Of a DNA stretch of 64,000 nucleotides, positions 24,106 to 37,790 are shown in pieces. Location: assembly GCA_002007465.1 (NCBI GenBank), contig LNAC01000019.1, positions 3,284,236 to 3,348,235 of the forward strand. Direction: 5' to 3'. Every line of letters begins with the position of its first letter. Positions within the stretch are counted from its first letter, which is position 1. The notes beneath the pieces were generated by a model. It worked only from the letters and a program-made list of their open reading frames with translations, searched no databases and was not told the DNA's origin. Position numbers and translations under genes: made by a program. This stretch comes from Ailurus styani (taxonomy: Eukaryota; Chordata; Mammalia; Carnivora; Ailuridae).

Positions 24106-25809
24106 ATAGAAGGGTGGGTGGGTAGTGAATGATGAGAGTGGTTCAGGTGATAAGTGAATGGTTAGAAGATTAGGGTCTAGCCTGATGCATAAAATCTTAC
24201 CTCATATTTGCTATGAGAAAGAATTTACAGGTTTTTTTTCAATAATATTAAGCAAAACATACATTCTAATATTCAATGTTTGAATGCCTACTGTGCACTG
24301 TGAATATTACAAAGATCAATCTGACATTGATCCTTCTCTCAGAGAATTTATGGTTTGATAGAGAAAATAGAATACATTCATAGACAATTAAAATCTAAGC
24401 CAGGAATTGTTAAATATCACAAGTATCAGAATATTTCAAAGGAGATTACTAAAATAGAAAACATTTCATTTAATAGAAGAAGTGGGGGGGCAGTTATAGA
24501 GAATTTTGTACTGAAAGGAAGCTTTTAATTTGAGGAAAAGAGAAGGTTAGATGGAAACTTCTGATGTTTTTCAAAGGATCTCCTGCTTACTTCAGATTTT
24601 TTCATATGCATGGCTCTGATTCTATTATGTCTAACATCACTTTGAAACTTGCCATGTCTTTCCTTTCCTTTGATATGGTTGTTTACCAGCCATTATAGTC
24701 TTTGCGCAGCAACCAATAGTAGAGAACCCTGAAGGAGAGAGATCTAGAGCCAGAACTGGAGTGGAGTGTGGTAGTTATGATGAAGAGGCCAGAGTGCTGA
24801 GTTCAGCATGTAGGTGGTGAGGTCAGCCCTTCGGGTTTCACATCCAAGTGAACCACACTGGGAAGGTCCATCGGGCAGTGTGAAGCTCCCACTTCTGTGA
24901 ACTCCTGCTGCCCTGAAGCCTCCTTAGCTGCTACCCCACAGCATTTAACCAACCCCATCTTTCTTACTCTGAGGAACGAAAGGAGACAATGTGAGCTTCT
25001 TTTTTACTTCCTCTGAGAGTTAAGACAAAGGGCAGAGATAACCGTGTTCACACCATAGAAGAGGTCCGTCTAATTCAATGCAGTTGTGATTTAAAGAAAC
25101 CAAATATTAGAGACCATGTTTATGGTCTCAAATTCCATAATTCTGTAGCCCATCGATGTCTTTAAATAAATTCATATTTGGCAGGGGAAGGTCAGTAACA
25201 CTTTGAGCTTGTGCCATTAAGAGGACAGATTAAGGCCTCGCTCTCTTCCACCCCAGCCATAAGGGTCATTGAACATCAAGACCTCTGGAAACATGCAGAG
25301 TCCAAACTTTGACCACTGCTGAAAGTCATGTCCTTAGAGTTATAGATCAGACCATCTTCATACATGGGGATGATCACATCAATACCTTAGGATATTTGAT
25401 ATACATTCACCCACACACTTACCCATTCGATAGCATGTAAGCATCTCTTAAGTAAGTGGGAGCACCACTAGCTCTGACATCCTCTATCACTTGATTGGAT
25501 ATGACCTGATTTCTTAGGAAGCCGGCCTCTCTTCAAGCAGATATTTATAAGGCATTATGATAATTAGACATATATACATACATGCACACACAAACCCAGA
25601 TGTACATTCACATGCATGCACAGCAGGCTGTTTCTGAGCTAACTCTACGTTCCATTGGTGCGACTCTCTCTTCTGTTACTTTCCATTTCAGTGGTTCTTA
25701 AATTCAATAGGCTCAAATTCCCACCACACTGTATGAGAAACCTTGTTTTTCAGGGAGGAGGGGGGGAAGCAGGAGGAGAGGAAGAATAATTCTCATCAAG
25801 TAACTATAA

Positions 25810-25965
25810 AATGTATTTCACACGTAATCCCATGTCTCCCTTTAGACATACTATGCTCACCTCGTATGAGAAAACTTAGACTCGAAGAGGTTTTGTAATT
25901 CATCAGAGGCTGCACAACTAGTAAAGAACACAAGGGACTTTCAACCAGGCTCTGCGTCCCCTTGA
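25810..25965 (-). repeat. MIR fragment, antisense
   Basis: GAGAAAACTTAGACTCGAAG, GGTTTTGTAATTCATCAGAG and CTGCACAACTAGTAAAGAAC match the reverse complement of the MIR core. Confidence 0.65.
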
Positions 25966-28834
25966 ATGTTCCTTTCCAAGTTACGCTTTCAAAGCAAGCC
26001 TCTTAGGAGACACAGTTTATTTTAAGAGAGATTACGAACCCTCAGTTATTATTTCTTGACCATGGATATTGTAGGTAACATAGGAAAGACAAAAAAGAAG
26101 AAGGCATGATTATTGTCTTGAAGAAACTTAAGCCTTATTTGGGTAAACAAGAACAAAGAACACAGGAGAAATTTAGAGGAAAAAATTCACTGCTAACCTA
26201 CATGGTTCAGACTACATGGTTCAAAAGTTCATGTTAGAGAAAGAGCCAGGGTAGAGGAGACAGATCAGTGGCAGCTTTCGAAGCTACAGTCATCATTAGT
26301 TTCCCTAGTAATTGGCCATCTGTGATAGAAAATTATTGCACTTTTAATCCCATCAATATAAACAGAAACAATGAATACAGCCATTAGTGTCATGTATAAT
26401 ACTCTGATTATTTTTTATAATATGTTCCCAATGATAGTTGCATAATTGATGGTCACATACGTGTGTGATGTACAAAGTGATAAAACAGAAAGCACTTAAA
26501 GAGAAACTAGCCGTTTAATTGCCCCAGTTGCTTCACACTGAACCAGTCTCTCCACCTTGTCCTTAAAGCCAGTGAAGACAAACTTCCTCCTCTTGAACCT
26601 GAGAGTAGCTTATCTTTGGGCTGCGTGCATAAATCGCTCAGAAATGGTTCTCACACAGAGAGAATTTTGTAAAGCAAAATAATCTGTGGAGTCTTTTGTA
26701 AATAGTCATGCAAAGGACCCCCCTAGATCTTACTGAACCATCATGGGTGAGGGGGAGCCCCTCGTAAGTCATTTTCAAGTGCTGCAGAGGTGACATTGAT
26801 AAACCCCTTCTCCCTTTTCGGGATCACTGACCCAGAGAGACCGACTCCTCTGCTGGTCTGGGACTTCTCAGACTTAACTGAAGGGAGGCAGTAATGCTGG
26901 ATCAAAGCCAGGCTTTTCCTTTACCCCTTGCTTCCCTCCTCAGCACCAGCTGCTGCTGCTTCTGGTGTTCCCTGAGCAGGTAGGGTCTGGCCAGAGGGAA
27001 AAGGACACTGCGTCTTTATGCCACTCTTGTCCTTTGGTCCCCAGGCTTAGAGCACTCTTCTGGGGGACCTTAAATATTTGCTCCACTTAAGGGACTATTT
27101 GGCAACAGTAGGCTCTTTGGTTCCTGAACCAAACTGATTGACAAGACCAAATTCTGTGGTCAGGGAATCAGGAGCAAAGTGACCTTTGGTAACTTTGAGT
27201 ATTTCTCTCTCCAGCCCTCCATGTCCTGGAAGCCCACCTCCCCACAGCTTTTCTCTTTGGGTTATGATAAGCCATTTTCAGTTCATTTGGGCACATTTCA
27301 CTAAATAACCTGTGTGGTTTGAGTAACCAGAATTTACAATTGCACATAGTTTCCATCAGTTAATGGAAGGTAATCTTGTGTTTTAAATTAGCATATCACA
27401 AAAGGAAATGTTTTACATAATTTTTTACCTTTAAAAAATTATCAAAAGCCTATTTTGTTCATTACCTCTCAAAGAAAGAAAAATACCATGCATCTAGATA
27501 TTAAAAGGCTCATTTCCTCTACTAAATATATACCTTCCATACACTAACCCAATTTTAGTTTTATACATGTGGCTGAATTGATATGGGTGTTTAACAATCA
27601 TATTGTAATTTTGATAAAAGTCATAGTCACTTTTACATTGAGCCCGTCAGCTGGTATACATTTAAATCATTGATTTTGTGTAAGTAAGCAGTGTGGTTTG
27701 CATGTTTCCCTACGAGAGAAGGGGCAGCAGGAATGAAAGAAAAGCTGAACTGTGGTTTCTAGGGAAAGATGGAACTCTAGAAGGATTTAGGGGATTGGGG
27801 CCTGGGGATACTCTCCCTTATTCTGTCCGAATGCTTGTCTTTGCGACAGGAAGGAGACAGGTATCTATGAGTGTGCTGTGTAGGGGGACAAGAAAGTGTG
27901 AGCCAATAGTAAGCGAGCCCCTCCTTTTTCCCCCTCCCCAGGGTGGGCTCTGTGGGGCCATGGCAGAGGGTGGAAACTGGGCAGGAAGTGAACAAATCCT
28001 GCTCTGTATCTGAAGAGGCTTCTTCCTGATTTTCTCACAGAAGAGGTTTACCATTCATCATTCTACAGTATAAACTGTAAATATCTGTTCTTATATTTTC
28101 CCTGAATCTGGCACTAATGAAAGCAAAGACCAATCACCAAGGGTGAATTATTTAATACAATAATGTTTTAATAGCTGAGAAGAGACACGAATAGTAGAGA
28201 CGCCTGTGGCTAATGGATTTCCCTGGTAGGAGATAAAGGCTGATTACACAGCAGAGCAAGTGAAGACCTGGTGCATTAATGACAATTTACAGGTCAGCTC
28301 ACTTACAGAAGTGATTTAAAACGTACCATCTGTTTTCTAACTGTAGGTTGATAACTATGATTTTACAGGCAGTCACCATCTCCATCAAGAATTGTTACTT
28401 ATTTGTCCTTCTGAGTCTTGGTTGACCCCATAATATTTTACCCACTGGACCCCCAGATTCCTTCCAAGTCAAGCAGTTTCTAAATTGAATGGATTGATAA
28501 TAGTCAATCCTGCTTCCATTCAGCCTTTCTCTGTCAGGTTAGAAAATTAAGTCCCTACACCCTATGACATTCATTGGTGTACTGGATTAACTCTTTCTGA
28601 TGCATTTACTCTGGTGCTAGCTAGGTATCATCCTTGACAGAGTAGAGAAAATAGTCACTTAAATAATTCCCTGTGTTCTGTGGCTCAAATCTGGAACGTT
28701 AGTTGAGAAAGGCTGCATCATCAACTACTACTTATCAAATTTCTCCCCACCCCTCCTCTTTGCTTTTTCCTCCCTCTTCTTGCTTCTGCCTGCCTTCCAG
28801 TTCCCCACCTTCATGCAGGCACCACACACATGCA

Positions 28835-28878
<44 letters not shown>
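28835..28878. repeat. (CA)n microsatellite
   Basis: About 21 uninterrupted CA units; a likely length-variable locus. Confidence 0.97.
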
Positions 28879-28880
<2 letters not shown>

Positions 28881-29044
28881 CCGCACACATACACTCCCTC
28901 TCTTGCTCTCATATAGGCAAGAAAGGGGGAGCCCAGCTTTGGCCTCCACTCTGCCCCCTTCCCAACTTCACTGCTCCGTACCTTTTGTAATTAATATGCA
29001 GTAGAGTATAAGAATTAAGTATGGGGGGGGAAAGAATTAAGTAT

Positions 29045-29265
29045 GAGGGCTGTGAAGTGACACTTGCAGGTTTAGATCCTGGCTCTGTCACTTTCTAGCT
29101 AGTGACCTTCTCCAACTGTTCTGTGCCACTATTGCCATAATACTAGTAAGACCTACCTGAAGGAGTTGCTGTGAGGATTAAATTATTTGACACGCATTAA
29201 ACACTTAGAGCAGTGTCTGGCACATAGAGAGTACACAAAAAGAGTTGTCATTATTGTAATCACAG
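29045..29265 (+). repeat. MIR SINE
   Basis: GATCCTGGCTCTGTCACTTT, CTAGTAAGACCTACCTGAAG, GTTGCTGTGAGGATTAAAT and CAGTGTCTGGCACATAGAGA in MIR order. Confidence 0.88.
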
Positions 29266-29399
29266 GACATGGTTGGGAGGCCAGGCAACTGATCCTTTTC
29301 TAGGGTCTGTAAATTAAGTAGGGCTTGGTAACTTACTTGTAAGTTGGAAGTATGGAAAGAAGAGAAAACATTGTCAGGCCCCTTTTTCTACTTATGTAT

Positions 29400-29720
29400 T
29401 GTTGGCATTCATCAACTGAACTCACGTTTGTTGTTGAATACCTACAATGTATTAGATGAGTGATTCTCAAGGAGTGAACCCCAGCTCAGCAGCATCAGCA
29501 TCAATGGAGCCATATTAGAATGCGAACTCGTGACATCCTCCCATCCCACTCTGAAGGTGGGGCCAAGCAATCTGTTTTAAGAAGCCCTGCAAGTGTTTCT
29601 GGTGTGCTAAAGTTGGAGAACCACTGCCCTAGCGGTAAAATATAGTCAGTAGTCAATCTGCTGGGCACTGGGAATATAAACATGGATAAGACCCTGTCCC
29701 TGACCTTCTGGAACATATAG
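29400..29720 (-). repeat. L2 3'-end fragment, antisense, interrupted by MER5A
   Basis: ATACCTACAATGTATTAGAT (left) and CTGCTGGGCACTGGGAATAT with GGATAAGACCCTGTCCCTGA (right) are the two halves of an antisense L2 end, separated by the MER5A copy. Confidence 0.5.
29458..29631. mobile_element. MER5A-like hAT-Charlie element
   Basis: AGCAGCATCAGCATCAATGG, GAAGGTGGGGCCAAGCAAT, CTGTTTTAAGAAGCCCTGCA and AAAGTTGGAGAACCACTG follow MER5A closely. It splits an L2 fragment. Confidence 0.85.
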
Positions 29721-29959
29721 TTTACTGAGAGATGGATTTGTACACAAGAGCAACCAAGGATTCTGAGAGGAACGATAGAAGTGCAGAGCCACAAAAGAAA
29801 CCAAGTATGCGTCTCAGGAGGAGGGTTTGCAAAGAATTTATAAAGTGATCATTGGACTAACTCTTAGACAAAGACAAGAACTCTTCCAGTTACAAGTGGG
29901 GGGAAGACGTTCTATGGAAAGGAACTCGGTGGTGGGTCAACATGCACACACACCTCAAC

Positions 29960-30160
29960 TTTTTTTTTTTATCTTTAAAATGAATATTTTTTGAGAGAGA
30001 GAGAGCAGGGTGAAGAGGGGCAGAGGGGGAGAGAAAGAACCTTAAGCAGCCTCCATGCTCAGCACAGAGCTCGACACGGGTCAGTCTCTTGACCCTGAGA
30101 TCATGACCTGAGCCGAAATCAAGAGTTGGACACTTAACCTACTGAGCCACGCAGGTACCC
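29960..30160 (-). mobile_element. CanSINE, antisense
   Basis: T-run, GAGAGAGAGAGAGC, ATCATGACCTGAGCCGAAAT, CTACTGAGCCACGCAGG. Flanked by ACACCTCAACTTTT on both sides (about 29950 and 30163), a target-site duplication. Confidence 0.93.
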
Positions 30161-31190
30161 CCACACCTCAACTTTTAAAAAGCAAATCCTGGAGAGGAGG
30201 GGTTTTGTGTTGTGTTCACTGTTGGATTCCTGATGCCTAAAACATGCTCCTGGCTCATAGGAGGCGCCAGTAACTATTTGAATAATTAAACACTGAGGTC
30301 CTAAATCTCCACATACTTAATTTTCACTAAAACTCTTCTTCTCAGCATGATATTAAAACAAATAAACAAACCTGATTGTGAGTTCTGTGCTTTGAAGCAT
30401 CATATTCTTAAAGGAAATTAGCCAGTGACCAGATTGTTCATTTAACACGGTGTATCTGAAAATATGGGTTGGCAGTATGAGACTGTCCCCTTTAAATCTG
30501 CCAGGGTAACTCAATGAAGCCCGGAGCCCTGGCTTGATACATACTTACCCTGAACCTGCAGCTCTGTCCAAAGGTACAAATAATGGATGCTTCTTAGAAA
30601 CACATTGGTCTTTACAATAGAAACCCTGACAGGTTCTTCATTAAAGTGTGAAGAATCAAATATCCCAGGCAGCATATTTCCTTCTGCTTTAGTTAAAATC
30701 AACTCTGCGTACAAAATGATCGGGGCTGACACTTTCCTGCTCATGTTCTCATATGTTACCCTATGCCAGATGCTCGCTCTTCTTTCTTCTGGATGCCAAG
30801 GTGTACTTCATACCGTCAGATACTTCCCCAAGGGTATCTCTGCATCTTCGTACTGACCACAGCAACAGGTCTGGTTGTCGATTCAAAAGAAAGGGCTTAT
30901 GCCAAATTAGACCTCAGAACTGAGATTTCCTTCCTTTGAGACCCACTTCTAAGGGAGCCATCCTATGGGATTTCCTCCCCAGCATCACTGAGTACCTAGT
31001 CTGGCTTCATGTACCGTGTTAATTACATCCCTGGCCAGCTTGCTCTGGCCTTTGATCTGACAAAGCAGGGGGCTCCTCTAACCCATGTTCCTAATCAAGT
31101 GGACCAGAGATCATAGGTGTTTTAGAAGACAGAGGGACTTTGGAGATCACTTCTAGGAACACAACTTTTCTAAACAATTGAACACCCAAT

Positions 31191-31653
31191 AAAATAAGAT
31201 AAAAAAAACAGGAAGGGAGGCAAACCATAAGAGACTCTTAATTCTAGTGAACAAAGTGAGGGTTGCTAGAGGGGCAGTGGTGGGGGGAGATGGGGTAATT
31301 AGGTGATGGGCATTAAGGAGGGCACTTGATGTAATGAGCACTGGGTGTTATATGCAACTGATGAATCACTGAATTCTACCCTGAAATTAATAATACACTA
31401 TAGGGCACCTGGGTGGCTCAGTGGGTTAAAGCCTCTGCCTTCGGCTCAGGTCATGATCTCAGGGTCTTGGGATCGAGGCCCTCAACAGGCTCCCTGCTCA
31501 GTGGGGAGTCTTCTTCCTCCTCTCTCTGCCTGCCTCTCTGCCTACTTGTGATCTGATCTCTGTCTCTGTGTCAAATAAATAAATAAAATCTTTAAAAATA
31601 ATAATAATATTAATATACTATGTTAAATAAATTGAATTTAAATAAATTTAAAA
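31191..31653 (+). mobile_element. L1 3' UTR (5'-truncated insertion) with nested SINE
   Basis: GGGAGGCAAACCATAAGAGA, TGATGGGCATTAAGGAGGGC, GCACTGGGTGTTATATGCAA and CACTGAATTCTACCCTGAAA are the carnivore L1 3' UTR. The flanks AATTGAACACCCAAT (31176-31190) and AATTGAACATGCAAT (31654-31668) match at 13 of 15, a diverged target-site duplication. Confidence 0.93.
31401..31610 (+). mobile_element. CanSINE nested in L1
   Basis: GGGCACCTGGGTGGCTCAGT, CTCTCTGCCTACTTGTGATC and TCAAATAAATAAATAAAATC. Flanked by TAATACACTA (31391-31400) and TAATATACTA (31611-31620). Confidence 0.95.
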
Positions 31654-32156
31654 AATTGAACATGCAATTGGTCTATTGTGTGATGGATGGAGAAGTTAAA
31701 ATAGAGAAAAAATTTTAAAGTCAGACTTGACATGGATTTTCCTTTACCTCTCTTATCCCCAAATGCAATCTTTTAGATAGAATTGGGATTAAAAATAACC
31801 CCCAAATTAACTTAATAAGTGATGTTTTAACTTTTCTCTCTATTTGATCTCTGGGGCAACTCCTCTTCAATAATACTTTTTGGTTAAACCACCAAGCCTT
31901 CCAATGTAGGAGAACTATTACCACAGAGTAAATTTGGCTGAAGAGTTGCTTGAATATGTTTGAGAAGCATAGCCGTTTTCACATCTTTAAAAAGAGGGAA
32001 TGGGACTCCAACTCTCTTGCAGAGTTAGGATTCTATTCAGTTTTAAGTCTTCCCCTCCAGAGCAGCTTTAAGGAGCGAAGGAAGGGCGACGGAGGAGGAC
32101 TGAGGGCTGAGGGCAGAGAATACATATAGCCCTCACTCAGCTTCTTACACACATGC

Positions 32157-32187
32157 ACACACGTGCGTGTGCACACACACACACACA
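32157..32187. repeat. Short (CA)n/(GTGCAC) tract
   Basis: Alternating purine-pyrimidine run ACACACGTGCGTGTGCACAC followed by CA units. Confidence 0.85.
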
Positions 32188-32315
32188 TCCTGTCTTCACG
32201 TGGTTCTCATGCCCTTTGTTTCTAGGTGCATATTGGAATTAATTGTGTTGCTATGATAAACAAGTAGTGAAAAATATTATACTAAATGACTGTATAACGC
32301 CACCCAAATATAAGG

Positions 32316-32484
32316 GTTTTTTTTAAGGTTTTATTTATTTATCTGTGAGAGAGAGAGAGAGAGAGCACAAGTGGGAGGTGAGGGCAGAGCAAGAGGGAGA
32401 AGCAGACTCCCCACTGAGCAGGGATCCCAGTGTGGGGCTCGTTCCCAGGACCCTGGGATCACAACTGAGCCACCCAGACACCTC
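32316..32484 (-). mobile_element. CanSINE, antisense, internally shortened
   Basis: GGTTTTATTTATTTATCTG, (GA)n, AGAAGCAGACTCCCCACTGA, CAGGACCCTGGGATC and ACTGAGCCACCCAGACACC. The segment between GGGATC and the tRNA head is missing relative to full copies. Confidence 0.9.
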
Positions 32485-34577
32485 TAAGAGGTTTTTAAAA
32501 TAGACTTCAGTTTTATATCTTCGTAGTTTTAGAAAAAATTGGGGTATGATTTTGAATAAGAGTTTGGCACTTTTTAGCACCTTTTATTTACAAATTATTT
32601 CATTTGTTCATTGTGCACAGCTTTATTATCTGCAGACTTAACTCTCTCTGCCAGGCATTGGGTTAAGCATTGGGCCTACAGAGGGACTATAGCTTGATAT
32701 GGTTATTCAATAAAACATCTTAAGGACACATTAAGTAACAGTAGAGTTGAGGTAGAAAGGGGAACAGGAATATGTGAGATTACCCATGAGATTCCAAGCA
32801 AGAATTGACAGCTTTTACCTGAAGGTTATCACCCGAAATCCTACTGCCTCCCTCCATACATTGTGTACCTTATGGATTGAGCATTGAGCTGGAGGTTTTT
32901 GAACTTGAAAACTCTGTTCTTTAAATTTTATCTTTCTATTCATCTAGTGCCTCAATTTCTCATAAAACATACATTTTTAAAAGTTTAGTTCTTACTCAGG
33001 AGCATTCTTAGGATTACTATTTGTGGAAAGAAATGTATATTTATTAAATGCCTTGCACTTCAGAGACATCATTGCTCTAAAATAGGATGTGATTATTAGC
33101 TTTTAATACTTTGGCTTTGCATAAAAAGAAACATCTAACAGCCACGTAGCATTTAGCACACCGGGAATCCTATGTGTTCATGTTCTACTCACAGTTTCAC
33201 TTTTTCTGTTTTAGTCTTTCTTCATTTCTTTAGTTTATATTGGTCATGGAGCAAAAGGTTAGAGTCTACAGTGTTTATGAGTTAAATTCACAGCCAGATT
33301 CACATTCACTAGCTGAAGCTAGTATGAAGTGAAGGCAAGCCACTGATGGGGAGGACATACATTCTTGGCACCTTGAATGCATGTACATGCCCTGAGGGGC
33401 CAAGGATGGGGGCAGAATTTTATAAAACATGGCAGGGTGTAGAAAAGATTTTAGTAAGGTGGTTCATGCAGGAATTAGAAATCAGTGAAAACACTGATCT
33501 CACGTCATTTCATTCTGAGCTACTGACTTGATTTATCTAAAGATTTCATTTGTTTTATTTAACATTCGGTGCCCTTGGTCACCACTACCTCCAAGTCTTT
33601 CACAAAAATTGTCTTCCAAAAGGTATTTCCAAGTTTAATTAAACTGAGGTAAATATGAAAATTGGGGTTTGGTCTTCAGAGGAAGGGTACAAGTAAGTTT
33701 CAAGTTCCAGGGAAATCATTATCGATGACTTGGAAGAACCTGACTGCAAAAGGGAATTGCAAAAGAGATAAACATCTATGGGGCAGACTATTGTTTGTCC
33801 AGAAAGGTTTGAAAACCAGAAGGAGGTTTTGAAAGCCATTAACAAGTTAATAGGAAACCTGCAATTCTTGGTGGTTGAGACTAACGTGAATGTGGGGCTG
33901 TTTATAAGCAAACACTACCTGTGGTCCCAGCAGTAGAATCTTTACTAAGGTGAGATTACAGTCATTAGTGAAAACCAACCAAAAAATGAAAAGGCAGGAA
34001 AAAATAAGAATTATGAACAGTGTCAAAACATACACATTTAGAAGGGCTATACTGAAATTTTAGGTTGAAAAATAATGTATGTTTCAAGAATTCCCATTTC
34101 CTAGATTTTGTGTAAGAATACATTTTAAATGTATATGAGATTCATTGTCCTTGTTTTGAAGGAGTAGGAAAGTTAGAAACTATTTCATTTGCACAAATGA
34201 AAACATGATCTTGAGAAGAGAATGATGAGAGACACCCTTGTTTGTTTTAGGAATCTTCAGTTGGGACAAAGAGTACACAAACTAGGAGTATAGGGGGAAT
34301 ATCATGCCATATGCTTATAAACAGTATGAACACAGAATAACTTTACTAGTCAAAAATGTGGTGAGTAATAAGCAATGTAAGTTAATTGCAAAACCATAGT
34401 TTTCATTGTTCCTCAATGGTAGTTTCCCATAAAAATTAAATGGTAAAGTACTTAGTCTATTTGGTGCTAAATTTAGAAAAAAAGTAACTTTACTTGCTCT
34501 TTGTATATAGCTACCAAATTTTGGGTGCCTGTAAGAGAATTCACTTATTGTATCATTTAATTAACAGCAATATTTGA

Positions 34578-34811
<234 letters not shown>

Positions 34812-35354
34812 TAAAAGAAAACATAAAATACTGTGAAACACCAGGTTTCATCCATCACCATATTCTTACCTTTTTATTTTTAAATTTAATATCAATCTGT
34901 TTTGCAGATAGCTTTACATAGAGATACATGCACAGAATCTTGATTTTTTAATTTATTATCTGTACTTTGTAGCCATGTAGTTAGCTTAAAAATACCTAGC
35001 AAATCATTTCCTTATTCTGTTCCTTCTGATAAAGTCTCAGCATTAGGACTATTGTTCACAACAAGCATCTAGCTGGCTGGCTTCTCCGTACACCCCTTCA
35101 ATAGCCGTGATCATATTTGTGATCATGTAATTAATAAAATAAACACTTAATTCTATTAGCTTTTAAAATTAGATCTTAGAAAATTTAGTTTCCTTTATCT
35201 TTCTTATTGAATTAGACTAATGGGAGAAATTCTTATATTTAACTTATTATAGCAAGTTAATAAGCATGTAATTGATTTATAACATACAAATTTAAAAACA
35301 CAGGAATGGAGCACAGAATCGTACTGCTAAAATAGATGAGTCTTAGGAAAACAG

Positions 35355-35615
35355 TATGTCAGGATGGTTAAGAGCCCAGATGTTGGTTAAAGAGCAACTA
35401 GACTCCAGTTCTTAGTTCTACCTTTTATTTGCTGTGTGACTTTGGGCAAGTCATTTGCTCTCCTTAGCTCCAAGTTCATAATTTAACAAATTGTGTAGTA
35501 AGAACACCTATCTCAAAGAGTCGTTGTGAGGATTAATTTAAATGTGGATGTGTGTAAAGCTTTTGTCATCACAGAGCCTGACACAGGTAAGTGCTCTATA
35601 GTGTCTATCATCATC
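35355..35615 (+). repeat. MIR SINE, nearly full length
   Basis: GGATGGTTAAGAGCCCAGAT, GCTGTGTGACTTTGGGCAAG, AAGAGTCGTTGTGAGGATTA and GAGCCTGACACAGGTAAGTG; a well-preserved MIR. Confidence 0.92.
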
Positions 35616-36023
35616 ATTTTCAAATTCCGTGTAAATACAAAATGAAAAGCAACTCTTTGAAATATTAAATAGAAAAAAAATTATGTCTATGCACATGCTA
35701 CATGTATGTACATATAATATATTTACATAGCATCTTAGGCTTGGTTCTCTGGGAAAGAGAGTGTGAGACAGAGGTTTCTATGTTGGAAGTTTTCTCAAGG
35801 CATGCCCTTGGGGTGAACACCTTTGGGAAAGTAAGAAAAGTAGGACAGGGAGAAGGTACAGGATGATGTAGTTCCAGCAAAGGCCTCTAGCTGCCCTGAC
35901 CCCTCAGAGTCATCCCACCAAAGACCAGAGTCTTAGAGACTCTTGCACTGCCCAGGCTCTAGACACTGGCTTCCCTCCATTCCCCGTGAGAGGTATGACC
36001 TTGGGAGAGTCAGCTGTTTTATT

Positions 36024-36222
36024 TATTTATTTTTTATTTTTTTATTTTTTAATATTATTTATTTATTTATTTGACAGAGAGAGAAATCACAAGTAGGCAG
36101 AGAGGCAGGTAGAGAGAGAGGAGGAAGCAGGGAGCCCAATGCGGGGCTAGATCCCAGGACCCTGAGATCATGACCTGAGCGGAAGGCAGAGGCTTTAACC
36201 CACTGAGCCACCCAGGCACCCG
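36024..36222 (-). mobile_element. CanSINE (mustelid type), antisense
   Basis: TATTTATTTATTTGACAGAG, CAAGTAGGCAGAGAGGCAG, GATCATGACCTGAGCGGAAG and CACTGAGCCACCCAGGCACC. Flanked by GTCAGCTGTTTTA at about 36010 and 36224. The T-rich tail is extended with TTTA/TTTTTA units. Confidence 0.95.
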
Positions 36223-36499
36223 GGTCAGCTGTTTTAGTAGCAGTTCCCAAAGAGGATCTCAGCTGGGATCTCTGGGACAACCAACATGCCCTGCAATGTG
36301 GGAATAAACACCTCATTCCAGGTGACACACCACAGCATCTGCTATATGTCTCCACTTTTTTTTTTAATGTTATACTTAGAAAATAGACTAAATTTAGGGG
36401 AAGAGGGAAGAATTTAAATGTACCCAAAGAATATCATGTAATTAAATATAGAATAATACTTGGAAAAATACTTCTTCTACAGTGCTGCTCATATCACAG

Positions 36500-36910
36500 G
36501 TCTTCTGGCTAAACATTATGTCCCTTCCCTCTCTAACCTCTTTGCCACTTTCCTACACTCTTGCCTCCCTGGCTTTTCTCAATTCCTGCTTAATGTTTCT
36601 GTTTAGAGTATCTTTCCCCATCTACCTTCCCACCCCAACTCATTGTTCATTTGCCTCTTTAATTTATACCTTCTTTGAACCACCTATCTGAAGTAAGTTT
36701 CCCTGCTTGGTCTTTATTGTAGCACCTTGATTCCTTCCTTGGCCTTTGCCACAATGTATACTTATCTTTTGCTTGCTTGTTACCTATTTGTCTCCCTCAT
36801 TAGACTGTAAGCTTCATGAGTACAGGAACCGTATTCATCTTCTTTACCATTACATACCCAGACCATAGGCACCCAATAAATAATGTATGGAATGGGTGAG
36901 TGAGGGAATG
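36500..36910 (+). repeat. L2 3' UTR relic
   Basis: GTAAGTTTCCCTGCTTGGTC, CATTAGACTGTAAGCTTCAT, GAGTACAGGAACCGTATTCA and GCACCCAATAAATAATG fit the L2 3' end. Confidence 0.7.
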
Positions 36911-37639
36911 AATGGATGAGTTTTATGATCGGTAAGGGAAATGCTGTCTTATAGAGGCATAACAGAACCTGCCTGCCCTTCTCAGCTCTAGACAGTTTAA
37001 GCTGTGGTTACTATTACTTTAAACTCACACTTATTTTCTTGGTTCTGAAAGTAATTCCATATAACTCGAGGCTCACACATTCTTTTCTTAGTGGATCTTG
37101 GACATCTGTTGACAGGAAATGTTTGACTTCAAACATATAGACAAAAAATACCTTTGTCTAAACTGTTCAAAGATATATATACATATTTTTGTATATAGTT
37201 ATGTGTATACTTATTTACATGTATAGTTATATAATTTCTGTAATTAAGAATATATATCCAGAGGGAATAATATATTGTTAGAGTGCTCATCATTGTGTGC
37301 CCAGTAGTAAAGTATTACGGTAAATTTTAAAATAGTAAAGGTAGTCAAAAAGTAATATAGGTGGCTTAAAAAAAATCCTTCCAGTACCAAAATCCTTTAA
37401 TGGCTTTTTTCAAAGAGGAAAACATATTTGCATCTACCTGCCCCCCTCTCGTATTCTAGTTTTAGGAATTAATAAACACATCCCCAGTCTCCACCTTTAG
37501 AAACCACCTGCCTCCTCTTTTTCTGTACATCCTCACTCCCTTACATCCAGGCGATCCCTACGTACCTCCATTTCTGCTGCAGAAGTCGTTCACATCTGGC
37601 ATCTGTGACCACATTCACACTGCCACAGAGGATGCCACA

Positions 37640-37790
37640 ACTTTGTCATTTCTCGTCTAAATTATTGCACCTCCTGTCTCTTTCCCTCCCGCAAACTCCT
37701 ACTCCTTCCTTAAGACTCAGTACAAAGATGCCCTCTGGTGTGCCCTCGACCTGCTCTCACTGCCCCGTTCTAGACTAAATGCTAGTGCTC
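37640..37790 (+). repeat. Possible L2 fragment
   Basis: CTTAAGACTCAGTACAAAGA, TGCCCTCTGGTGTGCCC resembles a diverged L2 3' UTR. Weak. Confidence 0.35.

Noticed and set aside
33560..34060. Overlapping minus-strand frames of 90 and 62 codons
   Set aside because: No recognisable protein and no splice signals; not reported as a gene.
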